Below are positions 1 to 8,133 of a stretch of 64,000 nt of DNA, piece after piece. This DNA is from Pseudomonas promysalinigenes. Lineage in GTDB: Bacteria > Pseudomonadota > Gammaproteobacteria > Pseudomonadales > Pseudomonadaceae. The notes beneath the pieces are model-generated. The model was not told where the DNA came from. It was given only the letters and a program-made list of their open reading frames with translations, and did no database searches. The position numbers and the translations under genes were made by a program. Location: contig NZ_CP077094.1 of NCBI RefSeq assembly GCF_014269025.2, positions 1,612,001 to 1,676,000 on the forward strand, written 5' to 3'. Numbering within the stretch: the first letter of the stretch is position 1; the number at the start of each line of letters is the position of its first letter.

Positions 1-2816
1 GGCTCCAAGGGCATCATCAGGCGCACCTGAGTACCTGTCCCGGGAGTGCTGTTGATACTTAAATTGCCACCCATCATCTCGCTTAGGCTACGGCAGATCG
101 CCAAACCCAGCCCAGTGCCCGCACGGGCGCCCTGGCTGTGTGGGTTGGCTTGCACGAATGGGTTGAACAAGTGCTGCAAATCACCTTCCTCAATGCCGAT
201 GCCGCTGTCACGCACTTCGAGCTCCAGGGTCGGCGGCGCGTCAGGGCCTTGGTCGCGCAAACTGAGCGTGACGTGGATCTGCCCTTGCTCGGTGAACTTG
301 ATGGCATTGCTGACCAGGTTGGAAAGTATCTGCTTGAAGCGCAGCGGGTCGAGCAAAGCATGGCAGCGGGCGTTGGGGTTGATCCATACCTGGAGTGCCA
401 GGCCTTTCTGGCGGGCCTGGCCATCGAACACCCGGCCTACCGACTCCACCAGCGCTGCGGGATCCACTGCTTCCGGGCTGAGCGACAAGTGACCGGATTC
501 GATCCTCACGATGTCGAGGATATCGCCAATCAGGCCCAGCAGATCCCTGGCTGAGTGGTGCGCCACCTCCAGTGAGGCTGGGTCGACCTGCCCTTGCAGC
601 GCTCGCCTGAGCGCCAGTTCGAGCATACCGATGACCGCGTTCATCGGAGTACGTATCTCGTGGCTGATGGTGGCCAGGAAGGTGCTTTTGGCGCGGTTGG
701 CATCGTCGGCCAGGCGTTTGGCGTCGCGCAGTTCCTGCACCAGCTTGCGACGCTCACTGATATCGATCCAGCCGCCGATAATCCCCTGCACTTCACCCAA
801 AGAGTCGCGGTAGGGCAGGATCCAGTGATAGATCGTCATCTCCCGCTCGTGAAAGCGCAGTGGCCGGTCGATGATCAGCGGCACGCCGGCGGCCATCACC
901 TGCTGGTAGTCAGCCTGGATCTGGCGAGTGTTCTCGGCAGCGGTAAATTGGCTCTCATCCAGGCGCTTGCCGATCACGTCTTGCTGACGGGACTGGACGG
1001 CCTCCAGGTAGCTGGCATTACAGCTTTTCAACCGGCCCTCGCGATCGCGCACGTACATCGGGTGAGGGGTTCCGTTGAGCAAGGCGCCCATGAATTCCAG
1101 TTGATCGCTCAGCGCCCGTTCGGCGCGCTGGCGTTGTTTGATCTGCCCGCGCAGACGCGCGTTCCAGATCAGAGCCAGCAACAGCAGCACACCGGTGCCC
1201 AGCAGCACCTGAAGAATCTGACGCCGCAAGGCAGGCCAACGGGCATCTTCATGCACATCATAGCCGCGCCACCGATTGTTGATGGCGCCCAATTCTTCCG
1301 GCGAAATACTCAGCAGCGCTTTGTCGAGGATGCTGGCAAGCGGCATGTCATGTTCGCGGGTGGCCATGGCGAAGACAGCCGGTTCGTTGCCCACCGTGTT
1401 GCGAATGACCAGGTTGGGGTTGCCGGCCAACGCGTGGTTGGCATTGATCAACGGCGTGATCATGGCATCGACTGCGCCACTGTTGAGCAGGGCCACGGAG
1501 TAGTAGGGGCTTTGCGTTTCGATTCGGCCAATCTGTGGAAAGCGGCTTGCCAGCAGATCGTCCAGGTTACTGTAGCGGGACATCGCAACGCGCTGACCGC
1601 TCAGTTGTTCCAGTGAAGCGTATTGTTCGTCACGGGCGCGGGTCACCAGCACATGGGGGCTTTCCAGGTAGGCGCGGCTCAGGTGCAGATGTTTGTCGGT
1701 GCTTCCATCGTTAGCCAGCGCGGCGATCATGTTCACGCGCCCGTCGCGCAGCTGCGCGAGCATATCAGCGATGCCGTTGGCCCGTTGTACCTCGAAGCGC
1801 AGGCCGGTACGCAGACGAATCAAGTCCAGCAGGTCGGCGGTGATTCCACGAAAATGGCCATTGGCATCGAAGTAGGAAAGTGGTGCTGCAGTTTCGTCGA
1901 TGGCGACCCGCATGACCGGGTGGCTCACCAGCCATTGCTCTTCTTCAGGCGTCAACTGGAGCTTGCGGTCACTCAGCAGCAGATCACCGCCTGCGCTCCA
2001 TCGTTTGAAGATGCTTGCGCGTACGGCGCTGGGCTGCCGGTCGAGCGCTGCATTGACCAGTGCCTTGAGCTGAACGTCCTGCGTGCGCAGGGCAAAACTG
2101 AAACCGATGCTTTCGTGCTGGCCAAAACTTGCCATGCGCAAACGCGGCAAGTGCCCGCGGTTGAGTTGGTAATGTGTCGAGATGGTATCGCCGATAAATA
2201 CGTCCGCCTGGCCGAACGCCACGGCATTCAGGGCTTGTGTGGTTGAGTCGAATGCCAGCACCTGGGCCTGGGCATACTCAGCGCGGACTCTGTCCTTGGG
2301 CAAGTAGTGGTACAGCATGCCCAGTCGCAACCCAGCAAGGCCTGAGTTCAGGGGAAGCCCTTCATCTTCCCGCGTGACCAAGACCGGTTGGTCGATTGCA
2401 TAGGGATGGGAAAGGGTCAGGCCCTCGATTGCCGCTTCATAGCCGTTGGCACTGGCCAGTAAATCGATTTTGCCTTGCTTGAGCGCCTCGATTGCTGCGC
2501 TGCGGGTGGCGTAGCGCATGACCTGGACCGGCAAGTTCAATGCTTTGCCGATCAGGTTGGCGTATTCGGCGGTAAGGCCTTGATAGACTTGCCCACCCCC
2601 GGTGATGTCGAAAGGAGGATAGTCAGGCGCCGATATGCCCAGAACCAGTACCGATCGGCCCTCCAGCCACTGCCGCTGTTGTTCGGTCAGGCGCGGGCTG
2701 ATTGGGTTGCTCGAAGATCGCGCCAACAGTGTATAGGGCTCGGCGTCAGGGGTTGAAGCCTGAGCCAGGTTGCAGGCCAGCACCAGGAAAAGACCTAGGC
2801 AGGTAATGATTCGCAC
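1..2816 (-). CDS. BvgS/EvgS-like hybrid sensor histidine kinase, 5' part (C-terminus lies beyond the left edge)
   Basis: Membrane sensor kinase that passes phosphate to the LuxR-type regulator encoded just upstream. Translating the minus strand gives an N-terminal signal peptide, two periplasmic SBP_bac_3 (Venus flytrap) domains at about residues 50-265 and 285-510, a membrane segment near 530-550, a PAS domain at about 570-690, a HisKA H-box (FLATISHEIRTPMNAVIGML) and an HATPase domain with N-box LVSNAIKFT and G-box TGLGLAICR. The reading frame is open to base 1, so receiver and Hpt modules typical of this family probably follow off the window. I chose GTG at 2816 because a GAGG lies 8 nt upstream; TTG at 2822 is an alternative. 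The ribosome site overlaps the regulator's stop codon, which suggests translational coupling. Ligand unknown. Confidence 0.88.
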   Translation of the reverse strand, partial: MRIITCLGLFLVLACNLAQASTPDAEPYTLLARSSSNPISPRLTEQQRQWLEGRSVLVLGISAPDYPPFDITGGGQVYQGLTAEYANLIGKALNLPVQVMRYATRSAAIEALKQGKIDLLASANGYEAAIEGLTLSHPYAIDQPVLVTREDEGLPLNSGLAGLRLGMLYHYLPKDRVRAEYAQAQVLAFDSTTQALNAVAFGQADVFIGDTISTHYQLNRGHLPRLRMASFGQHESIGFSFALRTQDVQLKALVNAALDRQPSAVRASIFKRWSAGGDLLLSDRKLQLTPEEEQWLVSHPVMRVAIDETAAPLSYFDANGHFRGITADLLDLIRLRTGLRFEVQRANGIADMLAQLRDGRVNMIAALANDGSTDKHLHLSRAYLESPHVLVTRARDEQYASLEQLSGQRVAMSRYSNLDDLLASRFPQIGRIETQSPYYSVALLNSGAVDAMITPLINANHALAGNPNLVIRNTVGNEPAVFAMATREHDMPLASILDKALLSISPEELGAINNRWRGYDVHEDARWPALRRQILQVLLGTGVLLLLALIWNARLRGQIKQRQRAERALSDQLEFMGALLNGTPHPMYVRDREGRLKSCNASYLEAVQSRQQDVIGKRLDESQFTAAENTRQIQADYQQVMAAGVPLIIDRPLRFHEREMTIYHWILPYRDSLGEVQGIIGGWIDISERRKLVQELRDAKRLADDANRAKSTFLATISHEIRTPMNAVIGMLELALRRALQGQVDPASLEVAHHSARDLLGLIGDILDIVRIESGHLSLSPEAVDPAALVESVGRVFDGQARQKGLALQVWINPNARCHALLDPLRFKQILSNLVSNAIKFTEQGQIHVTLSLRDQGPDAPPTLELEVRDSGIGIEEGDLQHLFNPFVQANPHSQGARAGTGLGLAICRSLSEMMGGNLSINSTPGTGTQVRLMMPLE

Positions 2817-2826
2817 AATCAAGACC

Positions 2827-3447
2827 TCAGACCAGCGCGTTGCGTTTTGCCATTTCGATCAGCTCGACCAAAGAATCGGCCTGCAGCTTCTGCATGAGGC
2901 GCTTTTTATAGGTGCTGACTGTTTTGTTGCTTAGAAACATGCCTTTTGCAATCTCTTGATTGCTACGACCTTGTGCAAAAAGTTGTAACACCATGAGTTC
3001 TCGATCGTTAACGAGTCGGAAAAGTCTTAGGTCTGAGTCTGCTGTTTCATGGCTGTGATGAATGGCCTGACTGGGAAAATAATTGTATCCGGCAATGACG
3101 GCCTTGATTGCGCTGAGTAGCTCACTAAGGTCTTCTTGCTTGCATACATAACCAGCTGCACCAGAGTGCATACAACGTACGGCGAACAGTGCCGGGGCCT
3201 GTGCGGTAAGTATCAGCACCTTCAAAGGCATGGCCATCGCCTGAAAGCGTGAAAGCACCTCCAGGCCGTCCAACCTAGGGATACTGATGTCGAGAATCAC
3301 CAACTCCGGCTGGGTTTCGCGAATCAGTTGCATGGCATCCACACCATTGTCGGATTCGCCCACGACTTTGTAATTCTGGTTTTCCAGCAGCATGCGAACT
3401 GCAAGACGGATGACGGGATGGTCATCGACAATGAATACAGTGTTCAT
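2827..3447 (-). CDS. LuxR/NarL-family response regulator, EvgA/BvgA-like
   Basis: A 206-residue two-domain regulator. The receiver domain (about 1-120) starts MNTVFIVDDHPVIR and has the phospho-acceptor Asp in ELVILDISIP and the conserved Lys in YVCKQED. A LuxR-type helix-turn-helix occupies about 145-200 (SNQEIAKGMFLSNKTVSTYK). Length and layout match the BvgA/EvgA type, which pairs with double flytrap hybrid kinases such as the one immediately downstream; the 10-nt gap between the two genes points to one transcript with the regulator first. It should be a DNA-binding transcription factor activated by phosphorelay. Targets cannot be read from the sequence, although an inverted repeat upstream could be an autoregulatory site. 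Confidence 0.9.
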   Translation of the reverse strand: MNTVFIVDDHPVIRLAVRMLLENQNYKVVGESDNGVDAMQLIRETQPELVILDISIPRLDGLEVLSRFQAMAMPLKVLILTAQAPALFAVRCMHSGAAGYVCKQEDLSELLSAIKAVIAGYNYFPSQAIHHSHETADSDLRLFRLVNDRELMVLQLFAQGRSNQEIAKGMFLSNKTVSTYKKRLMQKLQADSLVELIEMAKRNALV

Positions 3448-3693
3448 ATCAAAACTCCCTGCTGCGTATGACGGAGGCAGGTGGCACCTTACCCCAGTTG
3501 GACGTCAGCAGGGGGGTGCAGTATAGAGATTCGTTAGATATGGGAAATGGCTTACAACTAAGTACACATTGAGCTACGAAGTGTAAGGAATTACTTCGCT
3601 ACCAAGGATGATTCGGTAACTTTTCAGCAGCCCGTGTAGCATGTGTTTAGTAATGGATGCCGCGTGTAGGAAGTTTCTGATAGTTAGGCCTTG
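3448..3693. promoter_or_regulatory. Upstream region of the regulator-kinase operon, with inverted repeat CTTACA/TGTAAG
   Basis: This stretch is noticeably more A+T rich than its surroundings and holds no convincing gene. CTTACA (3551-3556) and TGTAAG (3582-3587) form an inverted repeat 105-140 bp upstream of the regulator. Each resembles one half of the Escherichia coli EvgA box as I recall it (TTCYTACANCNNTGTARGRA); the right-hand TGTAAGGA matches its half exactly. Using them as an operator is inference. Confidence 0.35.
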
Positions 3694-3713
3694 GCCCGGC
3701 TATTCAACCGGGC
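3694..3713. terminator. Weak hairpin downstream of the dNTPase gene
   Basis: GCCCGG (3694-3699) and CCGGGC (3708-3713) form a GC-rich stem with an 8-nt loop just past the stop codon of the dgt-like gene. No clear T-tract follows on the minus strand, so termination is only suggested. Confidence 0.35.
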
Positions 3714-3725
3714 GCAGGGGCTTGT

Positions 3726-5057
3726 TCAGGTCGGGCTCGAACGGCCGGTCATTTCCCGCGCCATTTCGCTGGCATAGCTGTCAGTCATGCCGGCGATGAA
3801 GTCGATCATGCGCAGGAACGCCTTGTGCAACGAATCATTGGGGCTGGGGGCGTTGTTACCGATTAGGTCAAGCACGCGGCGGCTCTTGAATGAGGGGGTA
3901 CGCCCGCCGTGTTGCTCTAGGGCCGCAGCGCAGAACGTGTTGAGGAGTATTTCTAGGGTGGTGTAGGCGCCAATCTCATGCAACGTCTTGCGCTTGTCCT
4001 GGAAAATCTTGTTTCGCGCCATCGCCTTTGCCTGCAGCACGCAGCGCTTGGCTGGGCCGTGCATGTGCTCGACCAGATCGCCAGTCAGGCGCCCGCTCAG
4101 CAGTGTTTGCTGCTGCTCGACGAAAGCCGCGGCGGCCGCATTGGTTAGATGTTCGATTGCCTTGCCCCGCAAGATCGCAAGCTTGCGTCGACGTGAGTCG
4201 GCAGGCCCAAGCTGGCGATAGGTTTCCGGCAGGTCGTCGCCGACAAGGTCCAGCAACAGCGCCTCGACTTCGGCGTAGTGCAGCAGCTCCATCTCCAGGC
4301 CGTCTTCCAGGTCGATCAGCGCATAACAGATGTCATCAGCCGCTTCCATGAGGTAGACCAGCGGATGGCGGGCCCAACGCTGGTCCTCGAGCAACGGCAG
4401 GCCAAGCTTGCGGGCGATCTGTTCGAGCAGCGGCAGCTCGCTCTGGTAGCAGCCGAATTTGTGTTTCTTATAGCCAAGTGCATCTGCGTGGCGAGCGGTC
4501 CACGGGTACTTCAGGTAGGTGCCCAGGGTCGCGTAGGTAAGCCGCGTGCCGCCGTCGAACTGGTGGTACTCAAGTTGAGTCAGTACGCGAAAACCCTGGG
4601 CGTTACCCTCGAAGTTGAGAAAGTCAGCGCGCTCATCATCGCTCATGTCGTCCAGCCAGCCCCTGCCTGCCGCCTGTTGGAACCAGTGGCGAATGGCATC
4701 TTCACCGGAGTGGCCGAACGGCGGGTTGCCAATGTCGTGGGCCAGGCAAGCCGACTGCACGATCATCCCCAGGTCGCTCGGATCGCACCAGTCGGGCAGG
4801 CTTGAGCGCAGGGTCTCGCCCACGCGCATGCCAAGCGAACGGCCCACACAGCTCACCTCCAGGGAATGCGTCAGGCGTGTGTGGATATGATCATTGCTCG
4901 ATACCGGATGGACTTGCGTCTTGCGCCCCAGGCGGCGGAAGGCGCCCGAGAAGATGATCCGGTCATGGTCTTTGTGAAAGGGGCTGCGGCCAAGCTCATC
5001 GGCGCTGTACAGCGCTTTGCCGAGCCGTTCGCGGGTGAGCAGGGTGTGCCAGTCCAA
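3726..5057 (-). CDS. dgt: Deoxyguanosinetriphosphate triphosphohydrolase-like HD protein
   Basis: A 443-residue HD-superfamily dNTPase of the Dgt family, expected to hydrolyse dNTPs to the deoxynucleoside plus triphosphate and so affect nucleotide pools. Metal-binding HD residues are visible in RLTHSLEVS and [16 protein letters not shown], with a further Asp in [16 protein letters not shown]. Length fits the family. The start is a TTG at 5057, supported by GGAG about 7 nt upstream; no ATG lies nearby in frame. The gene stands alone, downstream of the small membrane operon on the same strand. Whether it prefers dGTP, as the E. coli enzyme does, cannot be told from sequence; many Pseudomonas members are called dGTPase-like only. 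Confidence 0.9.
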   Translation of the reverse strand: MDWHTLLTRERLGKALYSADELGRSPFHKDHDRIIFSGAFRRLGRKTQVHPVSSNDHIHTRLTHSLEVSCVGRSLGMRVGETLRSSLPDWCDPSDLGMIVQSACLAHDIGNPPFGHSGEDAIRHWFQQAAGRGWLDDMSDDERADFLNFEGNAQGFRVLTQLEYHQFDGGTRLTYATLGTYLKYPWTARHADALGYKKHKFGCYQSELPLLEQIARKLGLPLLEDQRWARHPLVYLMEAADDICYALIDLEDGLEMELLHYAEVEALLLDLVGDDLPETYRQLGPADSRRRKLAILRGKAIEHLTNAAAAAFVEQQQTLLSGRLTGDLVEHMHGPAKRCVLQAKAMARNKIFQDKRKTLHEIGAYTTLEILLNTFCAAALEQHGGRTPSFKSRRVLDLIGNNAPSPNDSLHKAFLRMIDFIAGMTDSYASEMAREMTGRSSPT

Positions 5058-5162
5058 GGCGCTCTCTCCTGTCGATCGAAGGGTATAGCTTCAGGTGCGG
5101 CGGGCAGGGGTGCAAGGGGCAGATTAAAACCGCCCCTGTGGGATTAGGGCCGCAGGCCATGC

Positions 5163-5492
5163 TCAGTGGCGGCGATTGCCTTGCAGGAACAGGCGCACCA
5201 GAGGAACCAGGCTTGTACCCAAGCGTACCAGGCGGCTGAGGTTGCCGCTGCGCACGCCTTTGCCGGTCAGAAAGCCTAGCGCGACCACTGCGCCTATTCC
5301 CCAAAGCGGTGCATGTTTGATGCCCAAACCGTCATGCAGCGAGCTGCCAATGCCGCGCAGGCGCACCAAGGGTTGCAGCAGTTGGCCGGACTCCTGACGA
5401 ATTTCCTGGCGATGCATTTCAAGGCGCAGGCGCAGAAGCGCTTTGCGCAGTTCGCGTGGGTTACGCGTATGGGGAAGTTCAGGCAGGCTCAT
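5163..5492 (-). CDS. Small basic membrane protein, YqjK-like
   Basis: A 109-residue protein with a charged, Arg-rich N-terminal half (RKALLRLRLEMHRQEIRQES) and one hydrophobic segment near 64-78 (LWGIGAVVALGFLTG). Its start codon overlaps the stop of the YqjE-like gene (ATGA at 5489-5492), so it is the third gene of a yqjD-yqjE-yqjK-like operon. The YqjK assignment rests on position, size, basic charge and single membrane segment rather than strong sequence identity. Function is unknown. Confidence 0.7.
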   Translation of the reverse strand: MSLPELPHTRNPRELRKALLRLRLEMHRQEIRQESGQLLQPLVRLRGIGSSLHDGLGIKHAPLWGIGAVVALGFLTGKGVRSGNLSRLVRLGTSLVPLVRLFLQGNRRH

Positions 5493-5863
5493 GGCAACAG
5501 ACGCTCCCTATCCTTGGCCAGTTCTTCGAGGGTGGCATTGAAGGGCGATGACTCGTCAAACACAGCGGCTTTGAGGCGCAGGCCGCAGAACACAGCTGCC
5601 AAGCCATAAAAAACGCATAGACCGATGATACCCGCCAAGCGATAGCTGTCCCACAGAAGGACCAGCAACAGGCCAGACAATGCCGTGAGCAGCAGCAGGG
5701 CGAAGACCAGCGCAAGTCCCGCGAACAACAGCAGCCTCAGGGTACGGCCTTTTTGCTCCTGCAGTTCGATTCCCAATAGTTCGATGTGGCTGTGCAAAAG
5801 CCCCAGTACCGCAGCACCCAGGCGTTTGCCTGAGGCGCCGGTGGCAATGCTGTCGTTCTCCAT
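5489..5863 (-). CDS. yqjE: Phage_holin_3_6 / YqjE-family inner membrane protein
   Basis: A 124-residue protein with an amphipathic N-terminal part (AAVLGLLHSHIELLGIELQE) followed by two membrane helices at about 45-68 and 75-97, the layout of the YqjE family. Despite the family name it is a housekeeping membrane protein; nothing phage-derived lies around it. It sits between the YqjD-like and YqjK-like genes with a 9-nt gap and a 4-nt overlap respectively, so the three are probably co-transcribed and may act together at the membrane. Confidence 0.8.
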   Translation of the reverse strand: MENDSIATGASGKRLGAAVLGLLHSHIELLGIELQEQKGRTLRLLLFAGLALVFALLLLTALSGLLLVLLWDSYRLAGIIGLCVFYGLAAVFCGLRLKAAVFDESSPFNATLEELAKDRERLLP

Positions 5864-5872
5864 GGAAGCTCC

Positions 5873-6187
5873 TCAGCGCCGGTTGGCGAGCAGGCCGATC
5901 AACAATCCGACGCCGGCAGCGATACCGATGGCCTGCCATGGGTTTTCCTGCACGTACTGCTCGGCGCTACCAAGGGCTTCCTGGCCGCGCTCACGCACCG
6001 TTTCTTGCGTCAGTTGCAGGGTTTCACGTGCCTGGGAAAGGCGCTCATGAAGCTGACTGCGCAGCTCTTCAGCCTGATCGCCCGCCAGATTGGCGGTGTC
6101 TGCCAGCAGTTTCTCCGTGTCACGGACCAAGGTCTGGAAGTCAGCCATCAATATCTCTTGTGCAGTCTTTGCCGATTTGCTGGCCAT
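5873..6187 (-). CDS. yqjD: ElaB/YqjD/DUF883-family membrane-anchored protein
   Basis: A 104-residue protein with a long charged helical region (residues 15-75, likely coiled coil) and a C-terminal glycine-rich membrane anchor (IGIAAGVGLLIGLLANRR). E. coli YqjD and ElaB are tail-anchored proteins that bind stationary-phase ribosomes; the same role here is inference. The start at 6187 (MASKSAK) has GGGAG about 8 nt upstream. The open frame continues far upstream antisense to the ammonium transporter, but that extension is spurious. First gene of the yqjDEK-like operon. Confidence 0.85.
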   Translation of the reverse strand: MASKSAKTAQEILMADFQTLVRDTEKLLADTANLAGDQAEELRSQLHERLSQARETLQLTQETVRERGQEALGSAEQYVQENPWQAIGIAAGVGLLIGLLANRR

Positions 6188-6264
6188 GGGGCTCTCCCTG
6201 GTAGGTATTGAAAGTATGTAGGTAGTTCGAGTGACGCGGCGCTTGGAAGGTTCAGTCGCTGTAC

Positions 6265-6280
6265 TGGTATGGCACTTGCT
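6265..6280 (+). promoter_or_regulatory. Candidate sigma54 promoter upstream of the ammonium transporter
   Basis: TGGTATGGCACTTGCT places GG and GC exactly 10 nt apart and keeps the TTGC of the -12 element; two bases of the -24 TGGCAC element differ. Position is about 230 bp before the amt start, implying a long leader if used. Sigma54 control is typical of amt genes, but this individual site is inference. Confidence 0.4.
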
Positions 6281-6437
6281 AACGGAAATTGCCACAACGC
6301 AGGGCGTCATCTGGATCGATGCGCCGAAGCAGGGCGTCGACCCTGACAGGCACCGATAAACCTTAACCCAATCCACGACAAACCCAAGAAAAAACCACGC
6401 AGGCTGCGCTCGTATCGCCACAACCGGGCGAAAGCTG

Positions 6438-6452
6438 GCACCGAATCGGTGC
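6438..6452. promoter_or_regulatory. NtrC-like palindrome GCACCGAATCGGTGC
   Basis: A perfect 7+1+7 palindrome containing GCACC-N5-GGTGC, the core of the enterobacterial NtrC enhancer site (TGCACC-N5-GGTGCA). It lies 57 bp before the start of the ammonium transporter, whose relatives are classic NtrC targets. It is downstream of the only sigma54-like site seen, which is unusual for an activator site. Confidence 0.45.
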
Positions 6453-6508
6453 AGGGATGCAAGGTCTTGAACTGTCCTGGTGCTCAATTTCAGCAGGTCT
6501 GCCTTTTC

Positions 6509-7717
6509 ATGGAAAACATGCACAGCGCAATGGGCTCCCTGGTCCATAGCTCGAATACCTTGTTCATCCTCATGGGCGCCATCCTGGTGCTCGCCATGCA
6601 TGCCGGCTTCGCATTCCTGGAAGTCGGCACGGTGCGGCACAAGAACCAAGTCAATGCACTGTCCAAGATCCTCAGCGATTTTGCCGTTTCTGCATTGGTG
6701 TACTTTTTCATCGGTTACTGGGTCGCTTATGGCGTGAGTTTCTTGCAGCCTGCTTCTGAACTGGCTGTGGACCATGGCTACGCGTTGGTTAAATGCTTCT
6801 TTCTGCTGACCTTCGCTGCGGCGATTCCTGCGATCATTTCCGGTGGCATCGCCGAACGTGCACGGTTTGCGCCCCAGTTGTGCGCCACTGCGCTGATCGT
6901 AGCGTTCATCTATCCCTTCTTCGAAGGGGTGGTGTGGAATGGCAATCTTGGTGTGCAGGCGTGGTTGCAGGCGCGCTTTGGGGCGCCGTTCCATGACTTT
7001 GCAGGCTCTGTAGTGGTGCATGCCATGGGTGGCTGGCTGGCGCTGGCAGCGGTGCTGCTGTTGGGCGCGCGGCGTGGACGTTATCGCGATGGCCGGCTGG
7101 TGGCCTTCGCACCTTCGAGCATCCCTTTTCTGGCGCTGGGGTCGTGGATCCTGATCATTGGCTGGTTTGGCTTTAACGTGATGAGCGCTCAGACCCTGCA
7201 AGGGGTCAGCGGCCTGGTGGCCATCAATTCGCTGATGGCCATGGTGGGCGGCACTCTTGCGGCCTTGCTGGCTGGGCGTAACGACCCAGGTTTTCTGCAC
7301 AACGGCCCACTGGCGGGCCTGGTGGCGGTCTGTGCCGGTTCTGATCTGATGCACCCTATTGGTGCGCTGGCCACCGGCCTGGTCGCGGGTGTGCTGTTCG
7401 TATGGAGTTTTACCGCTGCGCAGAACCGCTGGAAGATCGATGATGTCCTCGGTGTCTGGCCGCTGCATGGCTTGTGTGGCCTATGGGGTGGCATCGCCTG
7501 TGGCGTGTTCGGGCAGGAGGCGCTGGGCGGCATGGGCGGGGTAAGCTTGATCAGCCAGTTGCTGGGTAGCCTGGCAGGAGTAGGGGTGGCGGTGGTCGGT
7601 GGTTTTGCCGTGTATGGGTTGATACGGCGACTGCATGGCCTGCGTTTAAGCCATGAGCAGGAATTTCAGGGTGCTGACCTGTCACTGCACCGGATAGGCG
7701 CCACCAGCCAGGATTGA
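6509..7717 (+). CDS. amt: Ammonium transporter, Amt family
   Basis: Inner-membrane ammonium channel of about 402 residues with eleven expected membrane helices. The twin pore histidines are present in SVVVHAMGGWLALAA and GVWPLHGLCGLWGG, with the conserved Asp in PFHDFAGS near the cytoplasmic gate. I prefer ATG at 6509 (MENMHSAMGS): it gives the usual family N-terminus, and the upstream GTG at 6449 would start inside the NtrC-like palindrome. No glnK partner is adjacent, unlike the usual glnK-amtB pair, so this may be a second, stand-alone Amt. Expression under nitrogen limitation is inferred from the upstream sites. Confidence 0.9.
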   Translation: MENMHSAMGSLVHSSNTLFILMGAILVLAMHAGFAFLEVGTVRHKNQVNALSKILSDFAVSALVYFFIGYWVAYGVSFLQPASELAVDHGYALVKCFFLLTFAAAIPAIISGGIAERARFAPQLCATALIVAFIYPFFEGVVWNGNLGVQAWLQARFGAPFHDFAGSVVVHAMGGWLALAAVLLLGARRGRYRDGRLVAFAPSSIPFLALGSWILIIGWFGFNVMSAQTLQGVSGLVAINSLMAMVGGTLAALLAGRNDPGFLHNGPLAGLVAVCAGSDLMHPIGALATGLVAGVLFVWSFTAAQNRWKIDDVLGVWPLHGLCGLWGGIACGVFGQEALGGMGGVSLISQLLGSLAGVGVAVVGGFAVYGLIRRLHGLRLSHEQEFQGADLSLHRIGATSQD

Positions 7718-7790
7718 ACAGCTTCAGGTGCGCCGTGGGCAAGAGAGACCTAAAATAGGGTTGTCCAATTGCTGAATCGAGCCTTGCCCC

Positions 7791-8030
7791 ATGCTGCCTG
7801 AATGCCAACTCTTCGGCACCGTTGGGTGCCACTTGTGTGAAGTGGCCGAAGCCGTGCTCATGCCATTCGTCGACCACGGCCTGCTTATCGAACTGGTTGA
7901 CATCGCCGATGACCAAGCGCTGTTCGAGCGGTATGGGCTGATCATTCCAGTGCTGCGCCGCGCTGATACTGCTGCCGAACTGCATTGGCCTTTCGATGCT
8001 GAGCAGGTGGTAGCGTTTCTGACCTCATAA
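7791..8030 (+). CDS. Glutaredoxin-like protein (DUF836 family)
   Basis: A 79-residue thioredoxin-fold protein. A CxxC active site is visible near the N-terminus (GCHLCEVAE), followed by a cis-Pro region (YGLIIPVLRR), the hallmarks of the DUF836 glutaredoxin-like family. It probably acts in thiol-disulfide exchange in the cytoplasm; no signal peptide is present. Its substrate is unknown and it stands alone between the ammonium transporter and an M15 peptidase. Confidence 0.85.
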   Translation: MLPECQLFGTVGCHLCEVAEAVLMPFVDHGLLIELVDIADDQALFERYGLIIPVLRRADTAAELHWPFDAEQVVAFLTS

Positions 8031-8057
8031 CAGCCGAGGGAAACCTCACCGGCTGGA

Positions 8058-8066
8058 GGGGGGGGG
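8058..8066. repeat. Homopolymer of nine G
   Basis: A run of nine G residues lies 68 bp upstream of the M15 peptidase start, in the spacer after the glutaredoxin-like gene. Such tracts are prone to slipped-strand length change; no effect on expression is shown by the sequence. Confidence 0.9.
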
Positions 8067-8133
8067 CGGTGCAGGCAATGATGACCCACCGATGACGCGT
8101 ATCGGTTCGGTGCATTGTCAAAAGAGGCTCGCC

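Noticed and set aside
594..1616. 340-codon plus-strand frame
   Set aside because: Antisense to the hybrid kinase, which has continuous, recognisable domains across this region.
6188..7468. Upstream extension of the YqjD-like frame to 531 codons
   Set aside because: Antisense to amt; the real 104-residue gene has its own ribosome site at 6187.
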